Positions 9,696-22,529 of a stretch of DNA of 64,000 nt are shown here, piece by piece. Below the pieces are notes generated by a model, which saw only the letters and a list, made by a program, of their open reading frames with translations, had not been told where the DNA came from and made no database searches. Every line of letters starts with the position of its first letter. Position 1 is the stretch's first letter. The position numbers and the translations under genes were made by a program. Origin of the DNA: Riptortus pedestris (taxonomy: Eukaryota > Arthropoda > Insecta > Hemiptera > Alydidae). Location: NCBI GenBank assembly GCA_019009955.1, contig CM032229.1:196503637-196567636 (forward strand). The letters run 5' to 3'.

Positions 9696-12140
9696 CTAGC
9701 TCAGATACCCGGCTTCGCCGCTCGAATTTTTATTTCAGGCCTCCCTTATAACCCCCACTCCCGTTTGAACTTTAATAAAGCTTATAATCATGGAAAACTC
9801 TCGTTTTAGTTTATATCTCGTTTATACATTGTTATAAGACAAAAGTGAATATTACAAAAGTTACTTTAAATACCACCAATGCACTAATACCATCCAGTCC
9901 AGCTGCCTTCCCTTCTTTCAGATGTTTTGTTGCCTCTATCACTTTCTCTTCGAGAATACTGCCTTCTTCATCATCTTCTCCTTGCTGACCATCAATTTCC
10001 AGCCACTCCTGAATAGCTCCTCTCTCCTGCTCCCTATATAGGCTTTCATAAAAGCTTTTTACTCTCTGCAGTATTTGTTCTCTGTCTCTGATTTCTTTTC
10101 CTTCGGGGTCATTGATGGTGCATATCAAAATTTGCTTGCCAGTCCGCTGCTTCATTTTATTCTTCAAGAGCTCTTGTTAGGTTTTCTAGCATATAGTTTT
10201 CTAACCAAATTGATATTTTTTTCCTTATCGTCTTACTCAATTCAGTGTACTCTATTTTGCGACCATCGATCTTCATTTTTCTTCTTTTATTTAACATGTT
10301 CTTGATATCTCTTGGAAGGTGTCTACAGTTGTGCTCTTTGTGGCTTTCTTCCATTACTACTTCCCTCCTAGCTTCTTTTATGATGTCTATGATTTTATTC
10401 AGTAAGGTATTCACATTGGAATCAAATTCAATGGTGGACGCCTTTTCTTTTATTATCTCTTCAAAGTTCGCTATTGTCAAGGCGATGGTAGAGTACCTTG
10501 TATTTAATTTTTTCGTTTTCTTCTCTTTCTTCAAGGGAATTATTGAACTCAGTTAAGCACCAACAGGTCTATGGTCACTTCCAATATCTATTTCAGAAAC
10601 TGTTTGGACATTTCTCACCAGATCCTTTCTATGAGTTATTATGAAATCAATTTCATTTTTAGTTCTGGTGTCTGGACTTATCCAGGTCCACTTAAGATAA
10701 GGTGATTTTTTGAAGAATGTATTCATGATAAAGAGGATCATGGAAAGCCATGATTTCCTAAAGATTTCTTCATGCATTTTTGGCCCACCTTAGCGTTGAA
10801 ATCTCCCATGATGACAGTGAGCCTAGAAGGATGTTTTTCGATTACTCTTTGAAGATTTAGATAAAATTCCTCCACTACTTCGTCATCTGTCTCTGTTGTC
10901 GCGGCATAAACTTGTACAATTTTTAGCCTGTTGTTGTAATAAATTAAGTCTATAAATGAAATGCGATTTGAAAAACTATTTATTCTTATAATTCTGGAAA
11001 TGGAATAACTATTTATTAGAAAGCCTGTACCACCTCCACTTTTTTCATCCCCGCTGTAATAAAATTTTATGTTTTCATTAATTTGCATTAAGCATTCCCC
11101 AAGTCATCTGACTTCGCACAGTCACTGCTAGTTTATGTTTTGTATTTCAATCAGTAGTTCCTCAAGCCTTCCTTCTTCTCTTAGTGTTCTGCAGTTGTAA
11201 GTAAGAAAGTCCCAATACGCCTTGTCTTTACCAGGTTGTCCGTCTTTGGGTGATTGCTCTTTTTCGTTGTCGACTTCTGACTCGTGACATTTTTCCCCAC
11301 CAGTAGCGTCCTCCCTCTTTTTTTCTAGGATAGTAATCCTTCAAACTATTTCTTTTAATTCCTTTAGCATTTTTAGGTGGTTTCATTATTGGAGAATCCT
11401 TTGCTTCTTCATATTTTGCTACTCTAGATGTCTCTATTGGAGAGTTGTTTTCACTCCTAGATCTAATAAGCCAACTAGTTTCTGATAACTGCAGTTCTTC
11501 TAATGTCGTCATCTTTCCATCGATCATCAGCTTGTCATATTTCATTTGTACTTCTGAGCCAGACTATTTGTAGCTGATTAAGTATGGGAAAAGCTTGTTC
11601 CTGATTTCTCTCACTTTCTGGGGAAGATCCGCTTTTCTCCCTTATAACCCAGGGACCCGAGTTTTGCTAAGTTCAATCCTTAGTGTCCAACAAAATTGTT
11701 GGCTTCCGCTTTAGATTTTAGTGTATATCTCGTTTATACTTTTCTATACGACAAAAGTGTATATAACAAACGTTACTCTAAATAACAAAATAAACAACTT
11801 TTCTTATGTGCATATTTACCGAAAAACCAATAGAAAACGAAATATCGCTATTTTTAATTTCTGGCTACCCCTTATAACCCCACTCCTGGTCGTCTCAGAG
11901 GATATTAATATAGCCTAAAGTCTAAGTTGGGTTAGTAGTATTATACATACCAAGTTTCATAAAATTCGGTTCAGCCGTTTATGCATGAAAAGGTAACAAA
12001 CAAACAAACAAACAAACATGCACGAGAGAAACAAAATGCAGTTATGGTGTGTATGACATGTGAAACGAAAAGTTATCGTGAAATTTCGCGAAAAAAATCA
12101 ATGTACAGACAGAGGTTACAATTTTATATATATACATAGA
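9696..12140 (-). mobile_element. Family H copy containing an RTE fragment
   Basis: Minus orientation: 3' end CTAG at 9,696 with the hairpin region gatacccggcttcgccgctc, which lacks the perfect stem. The 5' end is at 12,140 (TC on the minus strand, after cagaggttacaattttatat). The ~297-bp module body is split: module sequence stops at about 9,868 and resumes at about 11,640 (ctcccttataaccc), with RTE sequence between. Confidence 0.8.
9868..11600 (-). pseudogene. RTE-type LINE fragment: endonuclease, linker and start of RT
   Basis: Reading minus strand from 11,545: an N-terminal extension of unknown role, then the endonuclease start AYWDFLTYNCRTLREEGRLE (about 11,225), KIVQVYAATTETDDEVVEEF, the catalytic VIMGDFNAKVG (about 10,810), and FIMNTFFKKSPYLKWTW with EIDFIITHRKDL and IGSDHRPV (about 10,570). 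A Lys-rich linker follows, ending in the first RT motif EGKAAGLDGI (about 9,900). This order and wording are typical of RTE/BovB-like LINEs. Several frameshifts break it (near 11,240, 11,090, 10,780, 10,540 and 10,160), and residues between GDFNAKVG and FIMNTFF are partly missing. The RT palm, thumb and 3' tail are absent; family H module sequence flanks both sides. It cannot retrotranspose. Confidence 0.85.
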
Positions 12141-13297
<1,157 letters not shown>

Positions 13298-13298
13298 A

Positions 13299-14376
13299 CT
13301 AGCTCAGATACCCGGCTTCGCCCGGGAATTCATTTGAGGCTGAATGGTGATGGTATTTTTTAGCAGGCTTTACATTGCACAATATTTTGACATTTACCCG
13401 TCCCAGTGCTTAGGATTGATACCCGTCGTTGCCGGTGATTTTCTAATAATAGAATTATTTGTTCGATAATTCTTCACAGTCTTCGATATTTTTATATTTC
13501 CCGTTTCTTATACATGTAAATATGGTGAATTTTTATTTCAGGCCTCCCTTATAACTCCCCTCCCGTTCGAACCTAAAAATTTTAATATAACTTATAATCA
13601 TGGAAGAATTAATGCTAATTGACATACCGAGTTTTGTTAAGGTCGGTTCAGCCGTTAGTGCCAGCTAAAGTTTTAACGTATAACTCATTTATACTTAGGT
13701 ATACGACAAAAGTGTATATAACAAAAGTTACTCCAAATAACAAAATAAACAACTTTTGTTACGTTTATATTTGCGGAAAAACCAATAGGAAACGAAATAT
13801 CGCTATTTTTAATTTCAGGCTTCCCTTATAACCCCCACTCCTGCCCGTCCATAGAAATGTTGGTATGGCTTATTATAATGAAGGCCTCACTGCTAACACA
13901 CATACCGAGTTTTATTTAGTTCGGTTGAGTCTTTTTTGGCAAATAATATTGTTGACTCCCGCTATAATTTTTAGCGTATAACGCATTTAAACTTCGGTAT
14001 ACGACAAAAGTGTACATAACAAAAGTTACGCTAAATAACAAAATAAACAACTTTTGTTATGTGCATATTTGCCGAAAAACCAATATAAAACGAAATATCG
14101 CTATTTTTAATTTCAGGCTTCCCTTATAACCCCCACTCCTGTTCGTCTCAGAGAAAATTAATATAGCCTAAAGTCTAAGTTGGGTTAGTAATAATGTACA
14201 TACCAAGTTTCATGAAATTCGGTTCAGCCGTTTATGCGTGAAAAGGTAACAAACAAACAAACAAACAAACAAACATACACGAAAGAAACAAAATGCAGTT
14301 ATGGTGTCTATGACATGTGAAACGAAAAGTTATCGTGAAATTTCGCGAAATAAATCAATGTACAGACAGAGGTTAC

Positions 14377-14395
<19 letters not shown>
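13299..14395 (-). mobile_element. Family H copy (A-type tail)
   Basis: CTAG at 13,299, then hairpin cccggcttcgcccggg and A-type tail, modules, and a 5' end that meets the next copy in a palindromic junction at about 14,395. Confidence 0.88.
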
Positions 14396-14412
<17 letters not shown>

Positions 14413-15395
14413 GTAACCTCTGTCTGTACATTGATTTTTTTCGCGAAATTTCACGATAACTTTTCGTTTCACATGTCCTAGACACCATAACTGCAATTTG
14501 TTTCTTTGGTGTCTGTTTGTTTGTTTGTTTGTTTATTTGTTTGTTTGTTATCTTTTCACGCATAAACGGCTGAACCGAATTTTATGAAACTTGGTACGTA
14601 TATTAGTACTAACCCAACTTTGACTTTAGGCTATATTACAATTCTCTGAGATGAACAGGAGTGGGGGTTATAAGGGAGGCCTGAAATTAAAAATAGCGAT
14701 ATTTCGTTTCCTATTAGGTTTTCGTCAAATATGGACAAAACAAAAGTTGTTTATTTTGTTATTTAGAGTAACTTTATTTATATACACTTTTTTCATATAC
14801 CGAATTATAAACGAGATATACTCTAAAACCTATAGCGGAATTGAACAATTTTATTTGGGACAAATGACCAAACCGAAATAAATAAAACTCGGTATGTGTA
14901 TTAGCACTAACGCTTTTATTTTAATAAGCCATACCAACATTTCTAACGAAGGGCAGGAGGGGCGGTTATAGGGGAGGCCTGAAATTAATTATAGTGATAT
15001 TTCGTTTCCTATTGGGGTTTCGGCAAATATGCACATAACAAAAGTTGTTTATTTTGTTATTTAGAGAAATTTGCACAACACTTCTTTTCAAAATGAACTA
15101 CCAGGTACCTCAAATGAAAAAAAATGTTCCAAATGTATGTCAATATTTTCTAATTAATAATTCAAATCTATGCATAATGCACAGGAAACGGGAAATATGA
15201 CAATATGCAGGACAGTGAAGTCTTACATAAAAAAATAAATTTTTTATTAACAAATCCACAGAAACGACGGGTGTTAACCCTAAACACTGGGACGGGTAAA
15301 TGTCAAAATATTGCGCAAAGTAAAGCCTTGCCAAAAATATACCATCACCATTCTGCCTCAAATGAATTCCCGAGCGTCGCCGGGTATCTGAGCTA

Positions 15396-15396
<1 letters not shown>
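14396..15396 (+). mobile_element. Family H copy (A-type tail)
   Basis: Plus orientation: 5' sequence ataaaattgtaacctctgtc, modules, the gtacctcaaatgaaaaaaaa region that opens the A tail, and the 3' end gcgtcgccgggtatctgag + CTAG at 15,393-15,396. With the preceding copy it forms a back-to-back pair joined by (AT)n. Confidence 0.88.

Positions 15397-15397
<1 letters not shown>

Positions 15398-15458
<61 letters not shown>
15398..15458. repeat. (AT)n microsatellite
   Basis: AT dinucleotides between two plus-strand family H copies. Confidence 0.95.
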
Positions 15459-15463
<5 letters not shown>

Positions 15464-16115
15464 GTAACCTCTGTCTGTACATTGATTTTTTTTCGCGAAA
15501 TTTCAGGATAACTTTCCGTTTCACATGTCATAGACACCATAACTGCATTTTGTTTCTTTCGTGTATGTTTGTTTGTTACCTTTTCACGCATAAACGGCTG
15601 AACCGAATTTTATGAAACTTGGTATGTATATTACTACTAGCCCAACTTAGACTTTAGTCTATATTAATATTCTCTCAAACGAACAGGAGTGGGGGTTATA
15701 AAGGAGGCCTGAAATTAAAAATAGTGATATTTCGTTTCCTATTGAGGTTTCAGCAAATATGCACATAACAAAAGTTGTTTATTTTGTTCTTTAGAGAAAT
15801 TTGCTCAACAATTCTTTTCAATATGAACTACCAGGTACCTCACCTGGAAAAATTAATTCAAATTATAATATTTTATCCTTAATAATTTAAATCGATGCAT
15901 AATGCACAGGAAACGGTAAATATGAAAATATGGAGGACAGTGAAGGCTTACATAAAAAATTAATTTTATTATTAACAAATCCACAGAAACGCCGGGTATT
16001 AACCCTAAACATTGGAAAGGGTAAATGTCAAAATATTGTGCAAAGTAAAGCCTTGCCAAAAAAATACCATCCAGCCTCAAATGAATTCCCGGGCGAAGCC
16101 GGATATCTGAGCTAG
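15459..16115 (+). mobile_element. Short family H copy (A-type tail)
   Basis: About 660 bp: 5' region, a single partial module, A tail, and 3' end gggcgaagccggatatctga followed by gCTAG at 16,112-16,115. The hairpin has one changed base (ccggat). Confidence 0.85.
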
Positions 16116-17143
16116 TATATATATATAAAATTGTAACCTCTGTCTGTACATTGATTTTTTTCGCGAAATTTCACGATAACTTTTCGTTTCACATGTCATA
16201 GACACCATAATTGCATTTTCTTTCTTTGGTGTCTGTTTGTTTGTTTATTTGTTTGTTGGTTTGTTACCTTTTCACGCATAAACGGCTGAACCGAATTTTA
16301 TGAAACTTGGTATGTATATTACTACTAACCCAACTTAGACTTTAGGCTATATTAATATCCTCTGAGACGAACAGGAGTGGGGGTTATAGGGGAAGCATGA
16401 AATTAAAAATAGCGATATTTCGTTTCCTATTGGTTTTTTGGCAAATATTAACATAACAAAAGTTGTTTATTTTCTTATTTAAAATAACATTTGTTATATA
16501 CACTTTTTTCGTATACTGAATTATAAACGAGATATACGCTAAAACCTATAGCGGATGTAAAGTATAAGGGAGGCCTGAAATTAAAAATAGTGATATTTCG
16601 TTTCTTATTAGGGTTTCCGGAAATATACAGATAACAAAAGTTGTTTATTTTGTTATTTAGAGAAACTTTTATTATTTACACTATCGTCGTATAATGAAGT
16701 ATAAACGAGATATACACTTAAAACTAGAGCGGGAACCAACAATTTTGTTGGGTACTAACAATTGAACCGAACTTAAAAAAAAAAAAAATCGGTATGTGAA
16801 TTATCATTAATTCTTCCAAGATTATAAGCTATATTAAAATTTTTAGGTTCAAACAGGAGTGGCGGGGGGAGGCCTGAAATGAAAAATAGTGATATTTCGT
16901 TCCGCATTGATTATTCGATAAATATGCACATAACAAAAGTTATTTATTTTGAGTAACATTTGTTGTATTTACTTTTTTTGTAAAATGATGTAAACACGGG
17001 ATATACGCTAAAACTATAGCCGGAGTCATTCATTTTATTAATGTTTATTTAAGCGTTTTTAATGAATGCATATTATAAAATGATTTTGTGTTAAAGTCAC
17101 ATATAATAACTCTAAATATGATTCGGATTAGTGAGGTTATATA

Positions 17144-18118
17144 TTGGGTTGTAACATATGAAATGACCGTTTGTAGAATCTGGAAAAAAATTAAAAATTG
17201 AGATTGAATCTGAAATATTATTCATTCAAAGTATTTACCATCATTTTCAATACACTTCTGCCAACGACTTACCAAGTTTTCTATCCCACGTTTGAAAAAG
17301 TTTGTGTCACGTGTTGAAAGAAATTCAGAAAATGCATTTTTAATGTCTAAATCATCTGTAAAAAATTTTCCTCGCAAAAAGTTGTCCAAACTCCGAAAAA
17401 AGTGGTAGTCTGTAGGAGATAGATCAGGGGAATATGGTGGGTGTGGTAGGACTTCATAGCCCAACTCCTTTAATTTGTTCACTGTCTGTATTGAAACATG
17501 TGGTCGGTGGTTCTTTGACGAGCAAGCAAAGAAACACACGTCTCTTGGCGTTTTAACTGCTGACGTTCGTAGAGCTCGTGCGGGACCCAGGAATCGAGCT
17601 TTTTCACCTTTCCAATCGTTTTTAAATGCCTGGAGACCGTCATATGACTTGTGCCTACCTCTGACGCATGTTCTCTGACTGTTTTATGAGGTTCTTCTTC
17701 AACAGCTTTTTTAAGATCTTCGTCCTCCACTGATGAGTGAGGTCGTCCACGGGGCTGATTTTCTAAAGTCGTATCTCCTGAAGAAAATTTTGAAAACCAA
17801 CGACGAATAGTTCTTTCATTAGCACTTCCCTCGCCAAACGCATGATTAATATTCCTTGCTGACTGGGACACGGAATGACCAAGTTTATACTCGTAAAAGA
17901 AAATTATCCGGAAATCGCGTGTTTCCATGTTCCCGATTGATATTAAACTAAAATATGTAAGCCTACTTGGGACAAAAACAAACATAGCTTGCGACTAGAG
18001 GATTAACAAATGCTTATTATAGATGGTAAATATTTTGCTTGGAATCAACACACAACGTTTTAATCCTTTATAAAGATTAGGGTTTAAAAAATCGGACACT
18101 TCATGTGTTACAACCCAA
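17144..18118 (-). mobile_element. Mariner element, 975 bp, TIRs and TA duplication intact
   Basis: The left end ttgggttgtaacatatgaaa and the reverse complement of the right end ttgggttgtaacacatgaag match over about 28 bp. TA flanks both sides (17,142-17,143 and 18,119-18,120). The empty site can be read in sister family H copies near 37,880, 43,060 and 60,720 (gtgagattataaa), confirming insertion at TA. The interior is a deleted transposase. Confidence 0.95.
17222..17985 (-). pseudogene. Mariner transposase, internally deleted
   Basis: The N-terminal frame (17,479-17,985) has METRDFRIIFFYEYKLG, a first HTH, the GRP linker (NQPRGRPHSSV), a second HTH and the mariner signature DSWVPHEL. It then jumps, with a frame change near 17,510, into the C-terminal frame (17,222-17,539): RPHVSIQTVNKLKELGYEV, then PPYSPDLSPTDYHFF with the third catalytic Asp. 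About 110 residues carrying the first two catalytic Asp are gone. Wording is close to the Hsmar1/SETMAR type of mariner, an assignment I make by recognition only. The DNA-binding half is intact, so a truncated DNA-binding protein is conceivable, but expression is unknown. Confidence 0.92.
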
Positions 18119-18420
18119 TATCTCCGTCGCCTCCTTCTCATCTATTTATTTTTCCTAGAAAATAACATTGTTAATTATTTCCAATACAAATGTAAACTGT
18201 AAGAGCATTTCCGTTATTTAATTTGTATAGTGTATTATTTAAACAAAGTCATGCTGAATTGGCACAAGCAGCGATAGCGGAAGTTGTAGGGAAGCAAACT
18301 CTTTGGTTCTGCTAATATATGTATATCTTTCCGATATTTTGATGTTATTGAAACAAATATGTACCATCATAACAATTAGCCGTTAATGGTAATGCCATTA
18401 TGAAAAAAGACAATATCCGG

Positions 18421-18962
18421 TTAACCCTCCGATAGGCGCGTCCTAGTTTAGTTAATGACTCACTTGGGCGCGTTGGCTACAGGTGTAGCCATTACATAAA
18501 AATGATTTACATAAGAAAAAAAATCAAATGTAATGAATTTTTATTATAAAACAATTTAATGTATTCAATTTTTAAGCAATTATATCGGTGAACAAATCGA
18601 AATCAGTTTTTATAGAAGTGAATAACATTTTTTTTTTTTTTTTTTTTTTAATGAAAACACAATAATATACTTTCTACAAGCAAAAAAACGTAATGTAACT
18701 TTATTTTATTAAAACTTATGAATGGAAAATAAAATACTATGTACAAAAAATAGTAAATACACATACAGCCGCTTTTATAAACAGTCAGGACAAATTTGCT
18801 CCATATGATATTTACATATAATATTTTTACATTTTGCACACATGTTTTTGGATTTTTTTCTTTTTCTTTGTCGGTCCTTCACAGAAATTGCATCTTCTTA
18901 TAGCGTCTTTAGTGATTATAATGGGTTGGGTATGTTCTTCTGGCAAATTCAAGAGAACTACA
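18421..18962 (-). mobile_element. piggyBac-like element, 3' remnant
   Basis: TTAA at 18,421-18,424 is followed by a terminus starting ccctccgataggcgcgtc with an internal inverted echo (gggcgcgttgg), as expected of piggyBac ends. The minus strand from 18,962 reads VVLLNLPEEHTQPIITKDAI, then RRCNFCEGP with a Lys-rich stretch, and after a one-base shift at about 18,842 CAKCKNIICKYHMEQICPDC and a stop near 18,775. This Cys/His pattern matches the C-terminal zinc-binding domain of piggyBac transposases. The catalytic domain and other TIR are missing; family H sequence begins abruptly at 18,963. A 22-base T-run lies at about 18,629-18,650. Confidence 0.8.
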
Positions 18963-19949
18963 TTTTGTTTCTTTCGTGTCTGTTTGTTTGTTTGTTTGTT
19001 ACCTTTTCACGCATAAACGGCTGAACCGAATTTTATGAAACTTGGTATGTATATTACTACTAGCCCAACTTAGACTTATGAGTTATACGCTATAAGCAAA
19101 AGGGGGAGTCCACAATTTTATTTGGCACTAAAGACTCAACCGAATTAAACCAAACTCGGTATGTGAATTAGTGCTAACGCCTTCATTATAATAAGCTATA
19201 CTAACATTTCTTGGGACGGGCAGGAGTGGGGGTTATAAGGAAGGCCTGAAATTAATAATAGTGATATTTCGTTTCCTATTACATTTTCGGCAAATATGCA
19301 CATAGCAAAAGTTGTTTATTTTGTTATTTAGAGAAACTTTTTTTATATACACTAACATCGTATACCGATGTATAAAGGCGTTATACGCTAAAAATTATAG
19401 CGGGAGACAACAATTTTATTTGGCACAAATACTCAACCGAACTAAATAAAACAGTCAGTATGTGTATTAGCACTAACGCCTTCCTTACAATAAGCCATAC
19501 TAACATTTCTAGGGACGGGCAAGAGTGGGGATATAAGGGAGGCCTGAAATTAATAATAATGATTTCCTATTTGGGTTTCGGCAAATATGCACATAACAAA
19601 AGTTGTTTATTTTGTAATTTAGAGAAATTTGCTCAACACTTCTTTTCAATATGAACTACCAGGTACCTCACCTGAAAAAATTAATTCAAATGTATGTCAA
19701 TATTTTCTCCTTAATAATTCAAATCTATGCATAATGCACAGGAGACGGGGAATATGACAATATGCAGGACAGTGAAGTCTTACATAAAAAAATAATTTTA
19801 TTATTAACAAATGCCAACAACGGGTATTAACCCTAAACACTGGAACGGGTAAATATCAAAATATTGTGCAAAGTAAAGCCTTGCCAAAAATATACCATCA
19901 CAATTCAGCCTCAAATGAATTCCCGAGCGAAGCCGGGTATCTGGGCTAG
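18963..19949 (+). mobile_element. Family H copy (A-type tail), 5'-truncated
   Basis: Begins inside the 5' region (ttttgtttctttcgtgtctg), continues through modules and A tail to agcgaagccgggtatctggg and CTAG at 19,946-19,949. Confidence 0.85.
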
Positions 19950-21169
19950 TATATATATAAAATTGTAACCTCTGTCTGTACATTAATTTTTTTCACGATA
20001 AGTTTTCGTTTCACATGTCATGGACACCATAACTGCATTTTGTTTCTTTGGTGTCTGTTTGTTTGTTACACCTTTTCACGCATACACGGCTGAACCGAAT
20101 TTTTTGAAACTTGGTATGTATTAACTTGGAGCCAGAAATTAATAATAGCGATATTTCGTTTCTTATTGGTTATTCGGCAAATATGAACATAACAAAAGTT
20201 GTTTATTTTGTTATGTAGAGTAACTTTTGTAATATACACTTTTTTCTTATACCGAATTATAAACGAGATATACGCTAAAACCTATAGCGGAAGTGAACAA
20301 TTTTATTTGGGACAAAAGACCCAACCGAAATAAATAAAACTCGGTATGTGTATCAGCACTACCGCTTTCATTATAACAAGCCATACCAACATTTCTAGAC
20401 ACGGGCAGGAGTGGGGTTTGTAAGGGAAGCCAGAAATTAAAAATAGCGATATTTCGTTTTCTATTCGTTTTTCGGAAAATATGAACACAACAAAAGTTGT
20501 TTATTTTGTTATGTAGAGTAACTTTTGTTATATATACTTTTTTTTCTTATACCGAATTATAAACGAGATATGCACTATACACTAAAGCGGGAGTCAACTA
20601 CTTTATTGGGCGCTAACGATTAAACCGAACTTAAAAACTCGGTATGTCAATTAGCATTAATTCTTCCATGATTATAAGCTATATTAATTTTTTTGGCTAG
20701 AACGGGAGTGGGTATTATAAGGGAGGCCTGAAATAAAAATTCGCGATATTTCATTGTCTATTTGTTTTTCGACAAACATGCAAATAACAAAAGTTGTTTA
20801 CTTTGTTATTTAGATTAACTTTTGTTTTATACATTTCTCCAGGAACAATGTGTGGAGCAAGTATTTTGCGTAGAAATATTGATATGCTCAACAATTCATT
20901 CCAATTTGAACTATGAGGTACCTCACCTGGAAAAATTAATAACTGAAATCTATGCATAATGCAAAGGAGACGGAAAATATGACAATATGAAGGACAGTGA
21001 AGTCTTACATAAAAAAATAATTTTATTATTAACAAATGCCAACAACGGGTATAAACTCGAAAGACGGGGATGGGTAAATCTCAAAATAGTGTGCAAAATA
21101 AAGCCTTCCAATGAAATACCATCACCATTTAGCCTCAAATCAATTCCCGGGCGAAGCCGGGTATCTGTG

Positions 21170-21173
<4 letters not shown>
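19950..21173 (+). mobile_element. Family H copy (A-type tail, CTAA end)
   Basis: Head-to-tail with the previous copy. The 3' end reads cgggcgaagccgggtatctg then tgCTAA at 21,170-21,173 followed by T. CTAA still fits the Helitron CTRR rule. Confidence 0.85.

Positions 21174-21230
<57 letters not shown>
21171..21230. repeat. (AT)n microsatellite
   Basis: About 55 bp of AT dinucleotides between two family H copies. Confidence 0.95.
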
Positions 21231-21236
<6 letters not shown>

Positions 21237-22099
21237 GTAACCTCTGTCTGTAAATTGATTTTTTTCGCGAAATTTCACGATAACTTTTCGTTTCACATGT
21301 CATAGACACCATATCTGCATTTTGTTTCTTTCGTGTATGTTTGTTTGTTTGTTTGTTACCTTTTCACGCATAAACGGCTGAACCGAATTTTATGAAACTT
21401 GGTATGTATATTACTACTAACCCAACTTAGACTTTAGGCTATATTAATTTTCTCTGAGACGAACAGGAGTGGGGGTTATAGGGGAAGCATGAAATTAAAA
21501 ATAGCGATATTTCGTTTTCTATTGGTTTTACGGTACATATGCACATAACAAAAGTTGTTTATTTTGTTATTTAGAGTAACTTTTGTTATATACACTTTTG
21601 TCGTATACCGAAGTTTAAATGCGTTATACGCTAAAAATTATAGCGGGAGTCAACAATATTATTTGCCAAAAAAGACTCAACCGAACTAAATAAAACTCGG
21701 TATGTGTATTAGCAGTGAGGCCTTCATTATTACAAGCCATACCAACATTTCTATGGACGGGCAGGAGTGGGGGTTATAAGGGAAGCCTGAAATTAAAAAT
21801 AGCGATATTTCGTTTCCTATTGGTTTTTCCGCAAACATAAACATAACAAAAGTTGTTTATTTTATTATTTGGAGTAACTTTTGTTATATACACTTTTGTC
21901 GTATACCTAAGTATAAATGAGTTATACGTTAAAACTTTGGCGGGCACTAACGGCTGAACCGAACTTAACAAAACTCGGTATGTCAATTAGCATTAATTCT
22001 TTCATGATTATAAGTTATATTAAAATTTTTAGGTTTGAACTGGAGGGGGGTTAAAAGGGTGGCCTGAAATAAAAATTCACCATATTTACATGTATAAGA

Positions 22100-22312
22100 T
22101 GTAGATGAGGTTGTTTTTGGGGCGATCAACTGCATGGTTATTACGCCCTTCCATAGTTTATAATTTACAGTTTAGTTTGGTTCCTTGTTACTGTGTGTAG
22201 TATATGTGTAGTGAAGTATACGTAGTATGTTCATATATTGCTTGTACATAGTTTCTCACATTTTAGTAATTCTCCTTTCCACACTATTTATTTTATATTA
22301 ATATGATATTCA

Positions 22313-22346
<34 letters not shown>

Positions 22347-22484
22347 CTTAAATAGAACCTAAATTATAATTAAATTATTTGCATATATAAACTATTCACT
22401 CGGATACTTTAATAATGAGATTAACCTACGTAACAACATTACAACATTCACCCCAATAGCAACATATAGCAATAACAATATATA

Positions 22485-22524
<40 letters not shown>
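22100..22524 (-). other. LINE 3' UTR with two poly(A) tracts
   Basis: ORF2 stops (TAA) immediately before an A-tract of 39 (22,488-22,526). About 140 bp of AT-rich DNA and a second A-tract of 31 (22,316-22,346) follow, then about 215 bp ending at the target duplication. Two internal A-tracts, with no terminal one, is unusual. Confidence 0.75.

Positions 22525-22529
<5 letters not shown>

Larger units (their letters stand above)
16116..18420 (+). mobile_element. Family H copy (B-type tail), truncated, carrying a mariner
   Basis: Head-to-tail with the previous copy (ctag/tatatataaaattg). The body passes into B-tail sequence at about 16,900, is split by mariner 17,144-18,118, and resumes (ctccgtcgcctccttctc) until it stops at the piggyBac-like end at 18,421. 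The 3' hairpin is missing. Confidence 0.8.

Noticed and set aside
14308..14563. Frames with IYIYIYIY runs, here and at many other (AT)n sites
   Set aside because: Translation of AT dinucleotides and of the CAAA/GTTT tract in family H ends; the same frames recur in each copy.
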